From the NCBI GenBank assembly GCA_017452215.1, contig JAFTMU010000278.1, positions 1 through 14,349 on the forward strand: a stretch of DNA of 14,349 nucleotides, written 5' to 3'. Made by a program: the position numbers and the translations under genes. The first letter of the stretch is position 1, and each line of letters starts with the position of its first letter. Of this stretch, positions 6,858-12,906 are shown in pieces. The notes below the pieces were generated by a model. The model was not told the DNA's origin. It searched no databases and was given only the letters and a program-made list of their open reading frames with translations. The DNA comes from Clostridia bacterium. GTDB lineage: Bacteria; Bacillota; Clostridia; Oscillospirales; CAG-272.

Positions 6858-7181
6858 TTGGATAACACCACATTAGGTAAAAGAATTCGTGAGGCGAGAC
6901 TTAAAAAGAAATTAACGCAAGAGCGACTGTCTGAAAAAGCAGATATCGGTTTATACTATCTCGGAGAGGTTGAACGAGGAGTAAAAACACCGAGTTTGAA
7001 AGTATTTGTTGCGATTGCAGATGCACTTGGCGTTTCTGCTGATTCGCTCTTACGTGATTCGGTATCAACGGGAAATGTTTATGTCAACAACGAGATCACA
7101 AAGAAGCTTGACACACTTACACCGAAACAAAGAGCGTGTGCCGTTGAAATTCTTGAGGCTTATATCAAAGCAATTCAATAA
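6858..7181 (+). CDS. XRE-family transcriptional regulator
   Basis: This small cytosolic DNA-binding protein is about 107 residues. Residues 5-60 form a Cro/C1-type helix-turn-helix: LGKRIREARLKKKLTQERLS, then ADIGLYYLGEVERGVKTPSL (recognition helix) and VFVAIADALGVSADSLL. The C-terminal tail, with NEITKKLDTLTPKQRACAVEIL, is typical of SinR-like regulators in Clostridia and probably drives dimerisation. The start is uncertain. A GGAGG at 6847-6850/51 favours the TTG at 6858 (7-nt spacing), with GTG at 6855 as the alternative. The in-frame ATGs at 6822 and 6840 lie before or on the site and add non-family residues. A strong terminator follows. Dyads similar to its own upstream region occur before the abrB gene, so it likely controls itself and that unit (inference). 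Confidence 0.88.
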   Translation: MDNTTLGKRIREARLKKKLTQERLSEKADIGLYYLGEVERGVKTPSLKVFVAIADALGVSADSLLRDSVSTGNVYVNNEITKKLDTLTPKQRACAVEILEAYIKAIQ

Positions 7182-7198
7182 TCGTATATTTCTTTCTT

Positions 7199-7224
7199 GA
7201 AGGTGCTATGCACCTTCTTTTTTT
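7199..7224 (+). terminator. Intrinsic terminator of the XRE gene
   Basis: GAAGGTGC-TAT-GCACCTTC is a perfect 8-bp stem with a 3-nt loop, followed directly by seven T residues. It lies 17 bp past the stop codon, so the XRE gene is a single-gene transcript separate from abrB. Confidence 0.92.
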
Positions 7225-7250
7225 GTCGAAAGATTTTATTTTTTCGACAA
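7223..7250. repeat. Inverted repeat TTGTCGAAA-N10-TTTCGACAA
   Basis: This is a perfect 9-bp dyad with a 10-nt AT-rich centre. It overlaps the last T residues of the XRE terminator and lies upstream of the abrB promoter. A further TTTTCGAC is at 7254-7261, so the half-site occurs three times within 40 bp. It could be a second operator or an extra hairpin. Its sequence differs from the TTGG-type dyads. Confidence 0.5.
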
Positions 7251-7284
7251 CCGTTTTCGACTATTTTTTTATATTCTACCGTGA

Positions 7285-7324
7285 TATAATTATCCCACAG
7301 CCAATATAGTTGGTAAATAGCCAA
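7285..7324 (+). promoter_or_regulatory. abrB-unit promoter with operator dyad over the start region
   Basis: TATAAT (7285-7290) is a consensus -10; no good -35 is seen at 17 bp, again suggesting a regulated promoter. Just downstream, where transcription would begin, lie CCAA-TATAG-TTGG (7301-7313) and TTGGTAAATAGCCAA (7310-7324). The latter is nearly the same as the dyad at 6743-6757. A protein bound here would block the promoter. Confidence 0.55.
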
Positions 7325-7346
7325 CAAGAAAAAAGGAGAGAAAAAG

Positions 7347-7514
7347 ATGTATTTCGCTATTAAACGTTGTGTGGATAAGCTTGGAAGGATTGTGTTGCCA
7401 AAGGATATGAGAAATCACTACGGTATAAAGACAGGTGACGCACTTGAAATCGTAGCAACCGAAAACGGTATTTTGCTTAAAATCCACTCCGAAAGCAGCA
7501 GAAAGGAAAATTGA
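7347..7514 (+). CDS. AbrB/SpoVT-type swapped-hairpin regulator, 55 aa
   Basis: A frame of 55 codons opens at ATG 7347 behind AAAAGGAGAG. The product contains the classic AbrB/SpoVT signature: VDKLGRIVLPKDMRNHYGI (9-27), then KTGDALEIVATENGILLKI (28-46). This swapped-hairpin fold forms dimers that bind DNA. Proteins this small occur as transition-state-type regulators and as antitoxins (MazE/AbrB-like). The stop lies 2 nt before the ATG of the next gene, so the two are co-transcribed and coupled. An antitoxin role would need the downstream protein to be a toxin, which I cannot show; that protein looks too long and acidic for a typical MazF partner. Confidence 0.88.
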   Translation: MYFAIKRCVDKLGRIVLPKDMRNHYGIKTGDALEIVATENGILLKIHSESSRKEN

Positions 7515-7516
7515 AC

Positions 7517-8212
7517 ATGAAAGAGGAAATTTACGAACGTGATTATTTCGAGTTAAAGCAAAGAGAACGTGAGCTCACAAAGAAAAGCCGAGATATTTTT
7601 GATATTGCGGCGCAAACGGGTATATTCGCTTCTATTGGAGAACGATTGACAGCCCTGCCTCACGTTATCGTCCCCGAAAAGAAAAAGTTTTATGAAGAAT
7701 GTTTGAGACGTTTGGAGGGTATGGCAATATGGCTCGGAGGTAAAATTAAAGGCATTGTAAGCTATAAAGAGTACGATGCACAAATCCAACTCACTCTCCC
7801 GTTCTTTGAGTTTTCGGAAAAGGAGGATATGGAGCTATTAACGTTTGTCACAAGTAAAGCGCATACCATATCAATCTATCCTGAACAAAACGGAAAGATG
7901 AGACTTGTAGTTTACATAGACTACTTTGAAGCTATCGGAGATAAAGGAGAAATTATTGACGAAGAAATTGAAAAGCATCCCGAAGTCGTTGAATACCTCG
8001 CAAAAGCGCATGAGGCGGAATTGGACAGTCTGTTAGCAGACCCACAAATCTATAATATGATTGAAAGTGCCGCCGCCGATCTCGGCATTACACCGAGACA
8101 ATATCTCGAATTATTTGATTTTGCCTTACACGAAAATCCCGAAGCGATTTTTGGTGCTATTGAAAATGCCGCAAAGGATAAACAAGCCCCCTCAACTGAA
8201 AACGAAGATTAA
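7517..8212 (+). CDS. Uncharacterised 231-aa protein of the cassette
   Basis: I do not recognise this protein. It has 231 residues, no signal peptide and no transmembrane segment, so it is probably cytosolic. The N-terminus (about 1-25) is very charged and could form a helix or coiled coil (EIYERDYFELKQRERELTKK). The middle alternates beta-like stretches, such as YDAQIQLTLPFFEF and KMRLVVYIDYF. The C-terminal third is strongly acidic and helical (EEIEKHPEVVEYLAKAHEAE, then GITPRQYLELFDFAL). The ATG at 7517 is preferred over TTG at 7511 because the AAAGGA site is 9 nt from it, and 3 nt from the TTG. It is coupled to the AbrB-type gene. Base composition is AT-richer than in the ior operon, in keeping with recent acquisition. 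No catalytic motif is visible. Confidence 0.75.
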   Translation: MKEEIYERDYFELKQRERELTKKSRDIFDIAAQTGIFASIGERLTALPHVIVPEKKKFYEECLRRLEGMAIWLGGKIKGIVSYKEYDAQIQLTLPFFEFSEKEDMELLTFVTSKAHTISIYPEQNGKMRLVVYIDYFEAIGDKGEIIDEEIEKHPEVVEYLAKAHEAELDSLLADPQIYNMIESAAADLGITPRQYLELFDFALHENPEAIFGAIENAAKDKQAPSTENED

Positions 8213-8220
8213 TTAAAAAT

Positions 8221-8250
8221 AGCCGATGTATCACCCATGACACATCGGCT
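8221..8250 (+). terminator. Terminator of the abrB unit
   Basis: AGCCGATGT (8221-8229) pairs perfectly with ACATCGGCT (8242-8250) around a 12-nt loop. It starts 8 bp after the stop codon. A T-rich tract (TTATCATATTCTTTTTC) follows the stem, weaker than an ideal U run. Confidence 0.75.
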
Positions 8251-8276
8251 TTATCATATTCTTTTTCTCCCGATAG

Positions 8277-8309
8277 ATCCATTATATCGTATTTTTTGCG
8301 TGTTGCATC
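8277..8309 (-). promoter_or_regulatory. Orphan promoter-like remnant
   Basis: On the minus strand TATAAT (8286-8281) is followed by GGATC, much like the ior and LRR promoters (TATAATGGATA). The 17-bp position for the -35 holds only GATGCA. No gene lies downstream in this direction; it points into the end of the plus-strand cassette. The block from 8278 matches 10836-10858, before the LRR gene, almost base for base. Confidence 0.35.
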
Positions 8310-8327
8310 TTGTATTTAGGTAAATTG

Positions 8328-8363
8328 TGCTTGATTTTCAAGGGGAGAGGGGTGGAAAAATGG
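8328..8363. repeat. Right direct repeat flanking the xre-abrB cassette
   Basis: This is the second copy of the sequence at 6518-6552: TGCTTGATTTTCAAGGGG, then AGAGGGG, then GGAAAAATGG. It is preceded 39 bp upstream by the same ATCCATTATATC block as the left copy. Confidence 0.65.
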
Positions 8364-8365
8364 GG

Positions 8366-8393
8366 GTGGCAGGTGCAAAAACGCACCTGCCAC
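8366..8393 (-). terminator. Probable terminator of the LRR lipoprotein gene
   Basis: GTGGCAGGTGC and GCACCTGCCAC form a perfect 11-bp stem around a 6-nt loop. On the minus strand the stem is followed by CCCCATTTTTCC, a short T run four bases away. It is about 150 bp past the LRR stop codon with a repeat element in between. It is the first strong hairpin with a T run in that direction, but the distance makes the assignment uncertain. Confidence 0.5.
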
Positions 8394-8446
8394 AGGATGG
8401 GTTTATCGAAAAATATGAGCGGGATTCGTTTTTTTGCCCTCTCCGT

Positions 8447-8521
8447 CACAGCTTACGCTGTGCCACCTCCCCCATGGTGGGAGGCAAGGTTAGCCTCTCC
8501 CTTTGGGAGATGGTGTAAGCC
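8447..8521. repeat. Multi-hairpin MITE-like repeat
   Basis: Three stems follow one another: CACAGC-TTAC-GCTGTG (8447-8462), CCTCCC/GGGAGG (8466-8484) and TCTCCC-TTT-GGGAGA (8496-8510). The end GGTGTAAGCC leads into CATGCATGG. Its right part (8492-8521) is the inverted match of 327-356. There is no transposase, so if it moves at all it needs help in trans. Confidence 0.65.
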
Positions 8522-8545
8522 ATGCATGGCAGGAGAGGACAGAAT

Positions 8546-10777
8546 TTACCATGCGACAGGATTGCCCTGCTCGTCGTAGTGCCAATATTTTCCGGAAGTT
8601 GTGGGCTTGTCGGCAGAGTAGTAATAACGGGTGGTGGAGGTGAGAAGGTCGTTTTCGGTATCCCATACGATTTGGTTCCATTCCTTGGAGGTTCCGCAGT
8701 AGTAGACGGCGGAAAGGGAGGAATCGGTGTAACAACAAAATGCAGAAAAGTCGATGAAGGCTACGCTCTTGGCAATGACGATGCTTTGAAGGCTTTTACA
8801 ATTGTAGAATGCATACCGACCGATTCTTATAACGTTATTGGGAATGGTAATGCTTGTTAGTTTTGCACAGTTCTCGAATGCGGAAAAGCATATGATTTTC
8901 GTATCATTATGAATGTTGCAGGACGTTATCGTGTTTGATTTTGCTTCTACCAGGACAAGATAAGGGTTCGCATCATTTCCTAAGTAGTATGCGTTGTCGT
9001 AGCTGCGGTAAACAAGGCTTGTGCAACCCTTGAACGCATTATTGCCGATCTCTGTCACACTATTCGGAATCGTGATGCTTTTCAGATTTGTGCAATTTTC
9101 AAATGCAAAAGCACCGAGGTCTGTGACACTGTTAGGAAGTGTGATGCTTGTAAGACCCGTACAATTTTTGAACGTGCCGAAGAGGCTTGTGACACTGTTT
9201 GGGATTGTGATGCTTTTCAGGCTCGTGCAACCCTGGAACGCACCATCCCTAAGGCTGGTGACAGTATTGGGAATGGTGATGCTTGCAAGGGCTGTGCAAC
9301 CGTTGAAGGTATGGTAGAGCTCTGTGACACCGTGTGGGATATTGACGCTTGTAAGGCTCGTGCAGCCGGAGAAGGTGCTATGAAGGTTTGTGACACCGTT
9401 TGGAACGGTGATGCTTTTCAAGCTCGTGCAATTTTTGAATGTGGAGGAGAGATCTGTGACACTGTCCGGAAGCACGACGTTTTTAAGATTCGTGCAACCG
9501 CTGAACACATTGCTGAGGTCGGTGATACCGTCCGGAACGGTAATGCTTGTAAGGCTCGTGCAATCCTGGAACGTATAGTGTCCGATGTCTTGCAGACCGC
9601 TTTCCAAGGTGACTTTTGAAAGATTTGAGCAGGAGCTGAACGCATACCAACCCAATTTTTTCACGCTATTGGGAATCGTTATGCTTGTGAAGCTGTCGCA
9701 ATCGCCAAACGCACTTCCGCCGATGCTCGTCACGCTGTTGGGAATGGTGATATTTTTAAGGCTTTGGCAACATTGGAATGCATCTATTCCAATGGTTGTA
9801 ACGCCATTTGGAATTGTGAAATTTGTAAGCTTTGTACAACGGTTAAATGCACCGTGTCCAATGGTGGTTAGCTTGCTGTTTTGGGAAAGAATCACGTTTT
9901 CAAGCTTTGGGCAACCATCAAATGCATAGTCGCCGATGCTTGTGACACTATCGGGGATGGTGACGCTTGTAATATAATTGTAGCGTTGAAACGCATTTTC
10001 GCCAATGCTCGTGCCACCCGTGATCACCACGGTTTTGAGAGAAGGAATCTCAGTGCCGCCGGTAATAGAGTCAAGGGTGATTGTTTGAGTTCCGCTTTCG
10101 TTTGAACCTATAAACGGTATCGTGATGCTTTCAAGATTATTACAGCCTGCGAATGAACCAAAGCTAATGCTGGTAACGCTATCGGGAATGACGATGCTCG
10201 TAATGGTTCTCGAGTTCCAAAATGCGGTCCTTTGAATTCCAATCACGGGCTTGGAATTATAGATTTTAGGAATTACGACATCTTTATCCGAGCAGGTTCC
10301 TCTGCCTGTAACAAGGTATCCCTCCCCGGTTTCATCGAGGGTAAACTCTAAATTCAGGTGACCGAGCTCCCGAATGCACTCGGCACAGTCGGAATCTCCA
10401 TTGGCGACGTTGTGGGTGGGGGAAACCTCTTGGTAGGTAGAATACTCGCATTTTGAGCAGGTGACGTAAGGCAACCAGGAAAGTCCCGTGCAGGTCTGAG
10501 AGCCCGGGTGCTCGATCAAATCGTGCTTTACAGGAATAGGTCGTGTCTCTGCTGCGGAGCAGGAAAGGCAGTGACGCTCTTCTTTCCCTTCATTCGTGCA
10601 GTTTGGATGTTGTACCGTTTCCCAATCCTGCCACTCGTGTATATGCTGCGTGGTTTCCTGTTCCGACTCCTGTTCTGACTGCTGTTCCGGTTTCTGTTCC
10701 GGGGTGGAGCATGAGCAACACAAGAGTATTGTGAACAGAAGAATTCCTATCAGAATGTTCCATCTTGTTTGTTTCAT
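8546..10777 (-). CDS. BspA-type leucine-rich-repeat lipoprotein
   Basis: This 743-residue secreted, probably membrane-anchored protein starts at ATG 10777 behind AAAAGGAGGAAAAG. Residues 1-23 are a signal peptide (ILIGILLFTILL) ending in a Cys-rich lipobox area (Cys20, 21, 23). A Gln/Glu spacer (27-44) follows. Residues 45-140 hold Cys-pair modules, such as CTNEGKEERHCLSC and TCSKC, of a kind common before LRR arrays in Clostridia. From about 165 to 690 it is an array of LRR_5 (BspA/TpLRR) repeats of the form ITIPNSVTSIG..AF..CTSL, about 18-20 in all. Residues 412-499 are four successive 22-residue units with a TF core instead of the usual 23-residue AF unit. The C-terminus (YYCGTSKEWNQI, then SGKYWHYDEQGNPVAW) is the usual capping module. 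Such proteins bind host or bacterial surfaces; the ligand is unknown. Confidence 0.93.
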   Translation of the reverse strand: MKQTRWNILIGILLFTILLCCSCSTPEQKPEQQSEQESEQETTQHIHEWQDWETVQHPNCTNEGKEERHCLSCSAAETRPIPVKHDLIEHPGSQTCTGLSWLPYVTCSKCEYSTYQEVSPTHNVANGDSDCAECIRELGHLNLEFTLDETGEGYLVTGRGTCSDKDVVIPKIYNSKPVIGIQRTAFWNSRTITSIVIPDSVTSISFGSFAGCNNLESITIPFIGSNESGTQTITLDSITGGTEIPSLKTVVITGGTSIGENAFQRYNYITSVTIPDSVTSIGDYAFDGCPKLENVILSQNSKLTTIGHGAFNRCTKLTNFTIPNGVTTIGIDAFQCCQSLKNITIPNSVTSIGGSAFGDCDSFTSITIPNSVKKLGWYAFSSCSNLSKVTLESGLQDIGHYTFQDCTSLTSITVPDGITDLSNVFSGCTNLKNVVLPDSVTDLSSTFKNCTSLKSITVPNGVTNLHSTFSGCTSLTSVNIPHGVTELYHTFNGCTALASITIPNTVTSLRDGAFQGCTSLKSITIPNSVTSLFGTFKNCTGLTSITLPNSVTDLGAFAFENCTNLKSITIPNSVTEIGNNAFKGCTSLVYRSYDNAYYLGNDANPYLVLVEAKSNTITSCNIHNDTKIICFSAFENCAKLTSITIPNNVIRIGRYAFYNCKSLQSIVIAKSVAFIDFSAFCCYTDSSLSAVYYCGTSKEWNQIVWDTENDLLTSTTRYYYSADKPTTSGKYWHYDEQGNPVAW
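9281..9544 (-). repeat. Tandem 66-bp coding repeats inside the LRR gene
   Basis: Four consecutive 66-bp units encode residues 412-499. Each is a 22-residue repeat of the type VTDLSSTFKNCTSLKS. They are one residue shorter than the flanking 69-bp units and share the TF-for-AF change. A fifth 22-residue unit (523-544) is separated from them by one 23-residue unit. Confidence 0.8.
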
Positions 10778-10837
10778 TTTCTTTTCCTCCTTTTGATAAC
10801 AACAAGGAATCCTTGCAGATTCTTGCCTGATATATCC

Positions 10838-10866
10838 ATTATATCATATTTTTTGCTTGTTGTAAA
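10838..10866 (-). promoter_or_regulatory. Promoter of the LRR lipoprotein gene
   Basis: TTTACA (10866-10861) and TATAAT (10843-10838) are spaced by 17 bp on the minus strand. The leader contains a short CAAGG/CCTTG hairpin (10803-10815) before the AGGAGG site. Confidence 0.85.
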
Positions 10867-10910
10867 CAGATTTGGGGGATTTTACGTCTTGTCTTTGGGT
10901 AAATTGAGCC

Positions 10911-10939
10911 TTGACAAATGGGAAAAGTTTTCGTATAAT
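10911..10939 (+). promoter_or_regulatory. Promoter of the aspartate kinase gene
   Basis: TTGACA (10911-10916) and TATAAT (10934-10939) are both consensus, with 17 bp between. It lies back to back with the LRR promoter, 44 bp between the two -35 boxes. Confidence 0.9.
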
Positions 10940-10967
10940 ATAATAGAATCATCAAAAATCGACTTTG

Positions 10968-10987
10968 CCCGAGGGTTTTTTCGGGCG
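10968..10987 (+). promoter_or_regulatory. Leader hairpin next to the aspartate kinase ribosome binding site
   Basis: GCCCGA and TCGGGC form a 6-bp stem with a G/T-rich 8-nt loop. It ends a few bases before the AAAGGA of the kinase. The leader, about 60 nt, is far too short to hold a lysine riboswitch. Confidence 0.4.
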
Positions 10988-11003
10988 TGAAAGGAACGAT
11001 CCC

Positions 11004-12323
11004 ATGGAAATGAAAGTTGTAAAATTCGGTGGCTCCTCTTTGGCGGATGCTGAGCATTTTCGCCGTGTTGCCGCTATTGTAAAGGCGGATCCCAACCGCC
11101 GTTTTGTGGTCGCCTCTGCTCCCGGAAAGAGAAGCAAGGATGACGTGAAGGTGACGGATATGCTCTACCGTTGCTACGAAATGGTGCGGGAGGGTAAGGA
11201 TATTACCGAGCACTACGAGAAGATCAAGGCACGCTACAATGATATCATCAAGGATCTTGGCTTGGACTTTGACATCTCGGGAGAATTGGACTATATCCGC
11301 AACGCCATTGAGCATTACTCCGGGCAGGACTTTGCCGCCAGCCGTGGAGAGTATCTCAACTCTTTGATTCTTGCAAAGTATCTCGGCTTTGATTTTATCG
11401 ATGCGGAATCGGTGATCTTCTTCCGTGAAAACGGCGTATTTGACGGGGAGAAAACCAATGACGTGATGCGGGAGGAGCTGAAAAAGCATCAGTATGCGGT
11501 CATTCCCGGCTTCTACGGTGTGATGCCCAACGGTACCATCAAGACCTTTAGCCGTGGCGGCTCGGATATCACCGGCTCCATCGTTGCCCGTGCCGCAGAG
11601 GCAGAGCTCTACGAGAACTGGACCGACGTTTCGGGGTGCCTGATGGCAGATCCCCGTATCGTCGAGAATCCTCTGACCATCAAGACCATCACCTACCGTG
11701 AATTGCGTGAGCTGTCCTACATGGGCGCGTCCGTGCTTCACGAGGAGGCTGTTTTCCCTGTGCGCTATGCCGATATTCCCATCAATATCCGCAACACAAA
11801 CGAGCCAGAGGCACCCGGTACCATGATTGTTTCCACCACGAATGAATATGATTCCGAGTGTGTGATCACGGGTATTGCCGGCAAAAAGGGCTTCTCGGTC
11901 ATTCACATCGAAAAGGATATGATGAACTCCGAGATCGGCTTTGGCCGCCGTGTGCTGGATGTTTTGGAGGACAATGGTATTTCCTTTGAGCATCTGCCCT
12001 CGGGCGTGGATACCATGAGCGTGGTGATCACCACTTCTTATCTGGAAGATCGCCGTGAGCGCGTCATCGCCTCTCTCAATAAGCGGGTACGCCCCGACAG
12101 CATTCTCATTGAGGATGGCCTTGCATTGCTGGCCGTAGTGGGACGCGGTATGGTAAAGGCGAAGGGAACTGCGGCACGTCTGTGTAACGCACTCTCTTCT
12201 GCGGGCCTCAATATTCGTATGATCGATCAGGGCTCCAGTGACCTCAACAGCATCGTTGGTGTGGAGGAAAGTGATTTGGAAAAGGCCTTGAATGCCACTT
12301 ACAAGGAATTTGTAAAAGAATAA
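11004..12323 (+). CDS. Aspartate kinase
   Basis: This 439-residue monofunctional aspartokinase phosphorylates L-aspartate with ATP, the first step towards lysine, diaminopimelate, threonine and methionine. The N-terminal kinase domain opens with VVKFGGSSLAD (5-15) and contains SRGGSDITGS (183-192), TDVSGCLMADPRIV (207-220) and the conserved SYMGASVLHEEAVFP (238-252). Two C-terminal ACT domains (about 296-360 and 373-436) form the allosteric effector site; GKGxA-like residues appear as VKAKGTAARLCNALSSAGLNI (second domain). Size and order fit the YclM/LysC-III type rather than the shorter alpha/beta class. The start at 11004 has AAAGGA 8 nt upstream. A longer frame from 10965 would begin inside the leader hairpin. 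It has its own promoter and terminator, so it is a single-gene unit. Which amino acid inhibits it cannot be read from the sequence. Confidence 0.94.
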   Translation: MEMKVVKFGGSSLADAEHFRRVAAIVKADPNRRFVVASAPGKRSKDDVKVTDMLYRCYEMVREGKDITEHYEKIKARYNDIIKDLGLDFDISGELDYIRNAIEHYSGQDFAASRGEYLNSLILAKYLGFDFIDAESVIFFRENGVFDGEKTNDVMREELKKHQYAVIPGFYGVMPNGTIKTFSRGGSDITGSIVARAAEAELYENWTDVSGCLMADPRIVENPLTIKTITYRELRELSYMGASVLHEEAVFPVRYADIPINIRNTNEPEAPGTMIVSTTNEYDSECVITGIAGKKGFSVIHIEKDMMNSEIGFGRRVLDVLEDNGISFEHLPSGVDTMSVVITTSYLEDRRERVIASLNKRVRPDSILIEDGLALLAVVGRGMVKAKGTAARLCNALSSAGLNIRMIDQGSSDLNSIVGVEESDLEKALNATYKEFVKE

Positions 12324-12329
12324 ACAATC

Positions 12330-12365
12330 AAAAACAGGAGCTTTCGGATGAAGGCTCCTGTTTTT
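12330..12365. terminator. Bidirectional terminator between aspartate kinase and HIT gene
   Basis: AAAAACAGGAGC (12330-12341) and GCTCCTGTTTTT (12354-12365) form a perfect 12-bp dyad with a 12-nt loop. It has T runs at the 3' side on both strands. It lies 7 bp past the kinase stop and 5 bp past the HIT-protein stop, and serves both convergent genes. Confidence 0.92.
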
Positions 12366-12369
12366 GAAC

Positions 12370-12711
12370 TTAATCTAAGGATTCGGAAAGCTTTTTGCCG
12401 CCGAGGAGGTGGAAATGCAGGTGCTTGACCGACTGACAGCCGTCCTCACCGCAGTTGGTGATCACGCGGTATCCGTTTTCAAGTCCCTCGGATTTTGCAA
12501 TCTGCGGGATCACTTCAAAAATATGCGAAAGAACTGCGCTGTTGGCGGTATTCACTGCGTTGACGGATTCCAGATGCAGCTTAGGGATAACCAGAATATG
12601 CACGGGTGCCATGGGATTGATATCGCGAAATGCGTAAACCGATTCATCCTCATACACCTTGGACGAGGGGATATCCCCCGCAACGATCTTACAAAACAAA
12701 CAATCTGACAT
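12370..12711 (-). CDS. hinT: HIT-family (Hint-type) nucleotide hydrolase
   Basis: This is a 113-residue cytosolic protein of the histidine-triad superfamily. The family motif appears as QSVKHLHFHLLGG (93-105), with His97, His99 and His101; the middle one is the usual nucleophile. CLFC (4-7) is the N-terminal Cys pair found in many bacterial Hint proteins, and RDINPMAPVHILVIPKLH (29-46) is the conserved core strand region. Hint enzymes hydrolyse AMP-linked phosphoramidates such as aminoacyl-adenylates. Length is normal. GGAAGGA stands before the ATG. It is transcribed alone from a consensus promoter and converges on the aspartate kinase gene. Specific substrate is unknown; the family call is safe. 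Confidence 0.95.
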   Translation of the reverse strand: MSDCLFCKIVAGDIPSSKVYEDESVYAFRDINPMAPVHILVIPKLHLESVNAVNTANSAVLSHIFEVIPQIAKSEGLENGYRVITNCGEDGCQSVKHLHFHLLGGKKLSESLD

Positions 12712-12758
12712 GATTGATCCTTCCTTTCCTGTAACTCGGGTTTCTTCATTATATATTT

Positions 12759-12787
12759 ATTATAGCACACTTCGGCAGGGCTGTCAA
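12759..12787 (-). promoter_or_regulatory. Promoter of the HIT gene
   Basis: TTGACA (12787-12782) and TATAAT (12764-12759) are spaced by 17 bp on the minus strand. Both boxes are perfect consensus. Confidence 0.92.
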
Positions 12788-12816
12788 GTTTTATCAGGTC
12801 GTTTTGCTGGGCGGAA

Positions 12817-12845
12817 TTGACAATGTCATTCATTTATGTTATAAT
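12817..12845 (+). promoter_or_regulatory. Promoter of the FkbM methyltransferase gene
   Basis: TTGACA (12817-12822) and TATAAT (12840-12845) are 17 bp apart. It diverges from the HIT promoter. The leader holds a short hairpin, GATCG/CGATC (12859-12878), before the AAAGGAG. Confidence 0.9.
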
Positions 12846-12906
12846 ATGTTAATCATTGATCGTCTTGTGGGGCGATCGAGAATGCTGTTGAAAGGAGATC
12901 CCCCGA

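Larger units (their letters stand above)
8251..8545. other. Intergenic repeat-rich stretch
   Basis: There is no gene here; short open frames at 8310-8579 and 8327-8518 lie in repeats. The stretch holds an orphan -10-like element (8281-8286), the right flanking repeat (8328-8363), a perfect 11-bp hairpin (8366-8393) and a multi-hairpin repeat (8447-8521). Confidence 0.6.

Noticed and set aside
7347..8212. MazEF-type toxin-antitoxin pair
   Set aside because: The AbrB fold fits an antitoxin, but the partner is 231 aa, acidic and without MazF, PIN or RelE motifs by eye, so the pair is not called as such.
8221..8521. Hairpin-rich stretch considered as a CRISPR array or small RNA gene
   Set aside because: The stems differ from each other, there are no equal-length repeats with unique spacers, and no own promoter points through it. 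Terminators plus a MITE-like repeat explain it better.
10940..11003. Possible lysine riboswitch ahead of aspartate kinase
   Set aside because: Only about 60 nt separate the predicted transcription start from the ATG, far less than an L-box needs. Only a 6-bp hairpin is seen.
10839..11993. 384-codon minus-strand frame opposite aspartate kinase
   Set aside because: It is the shadow of the kinase and would run through two promoters.
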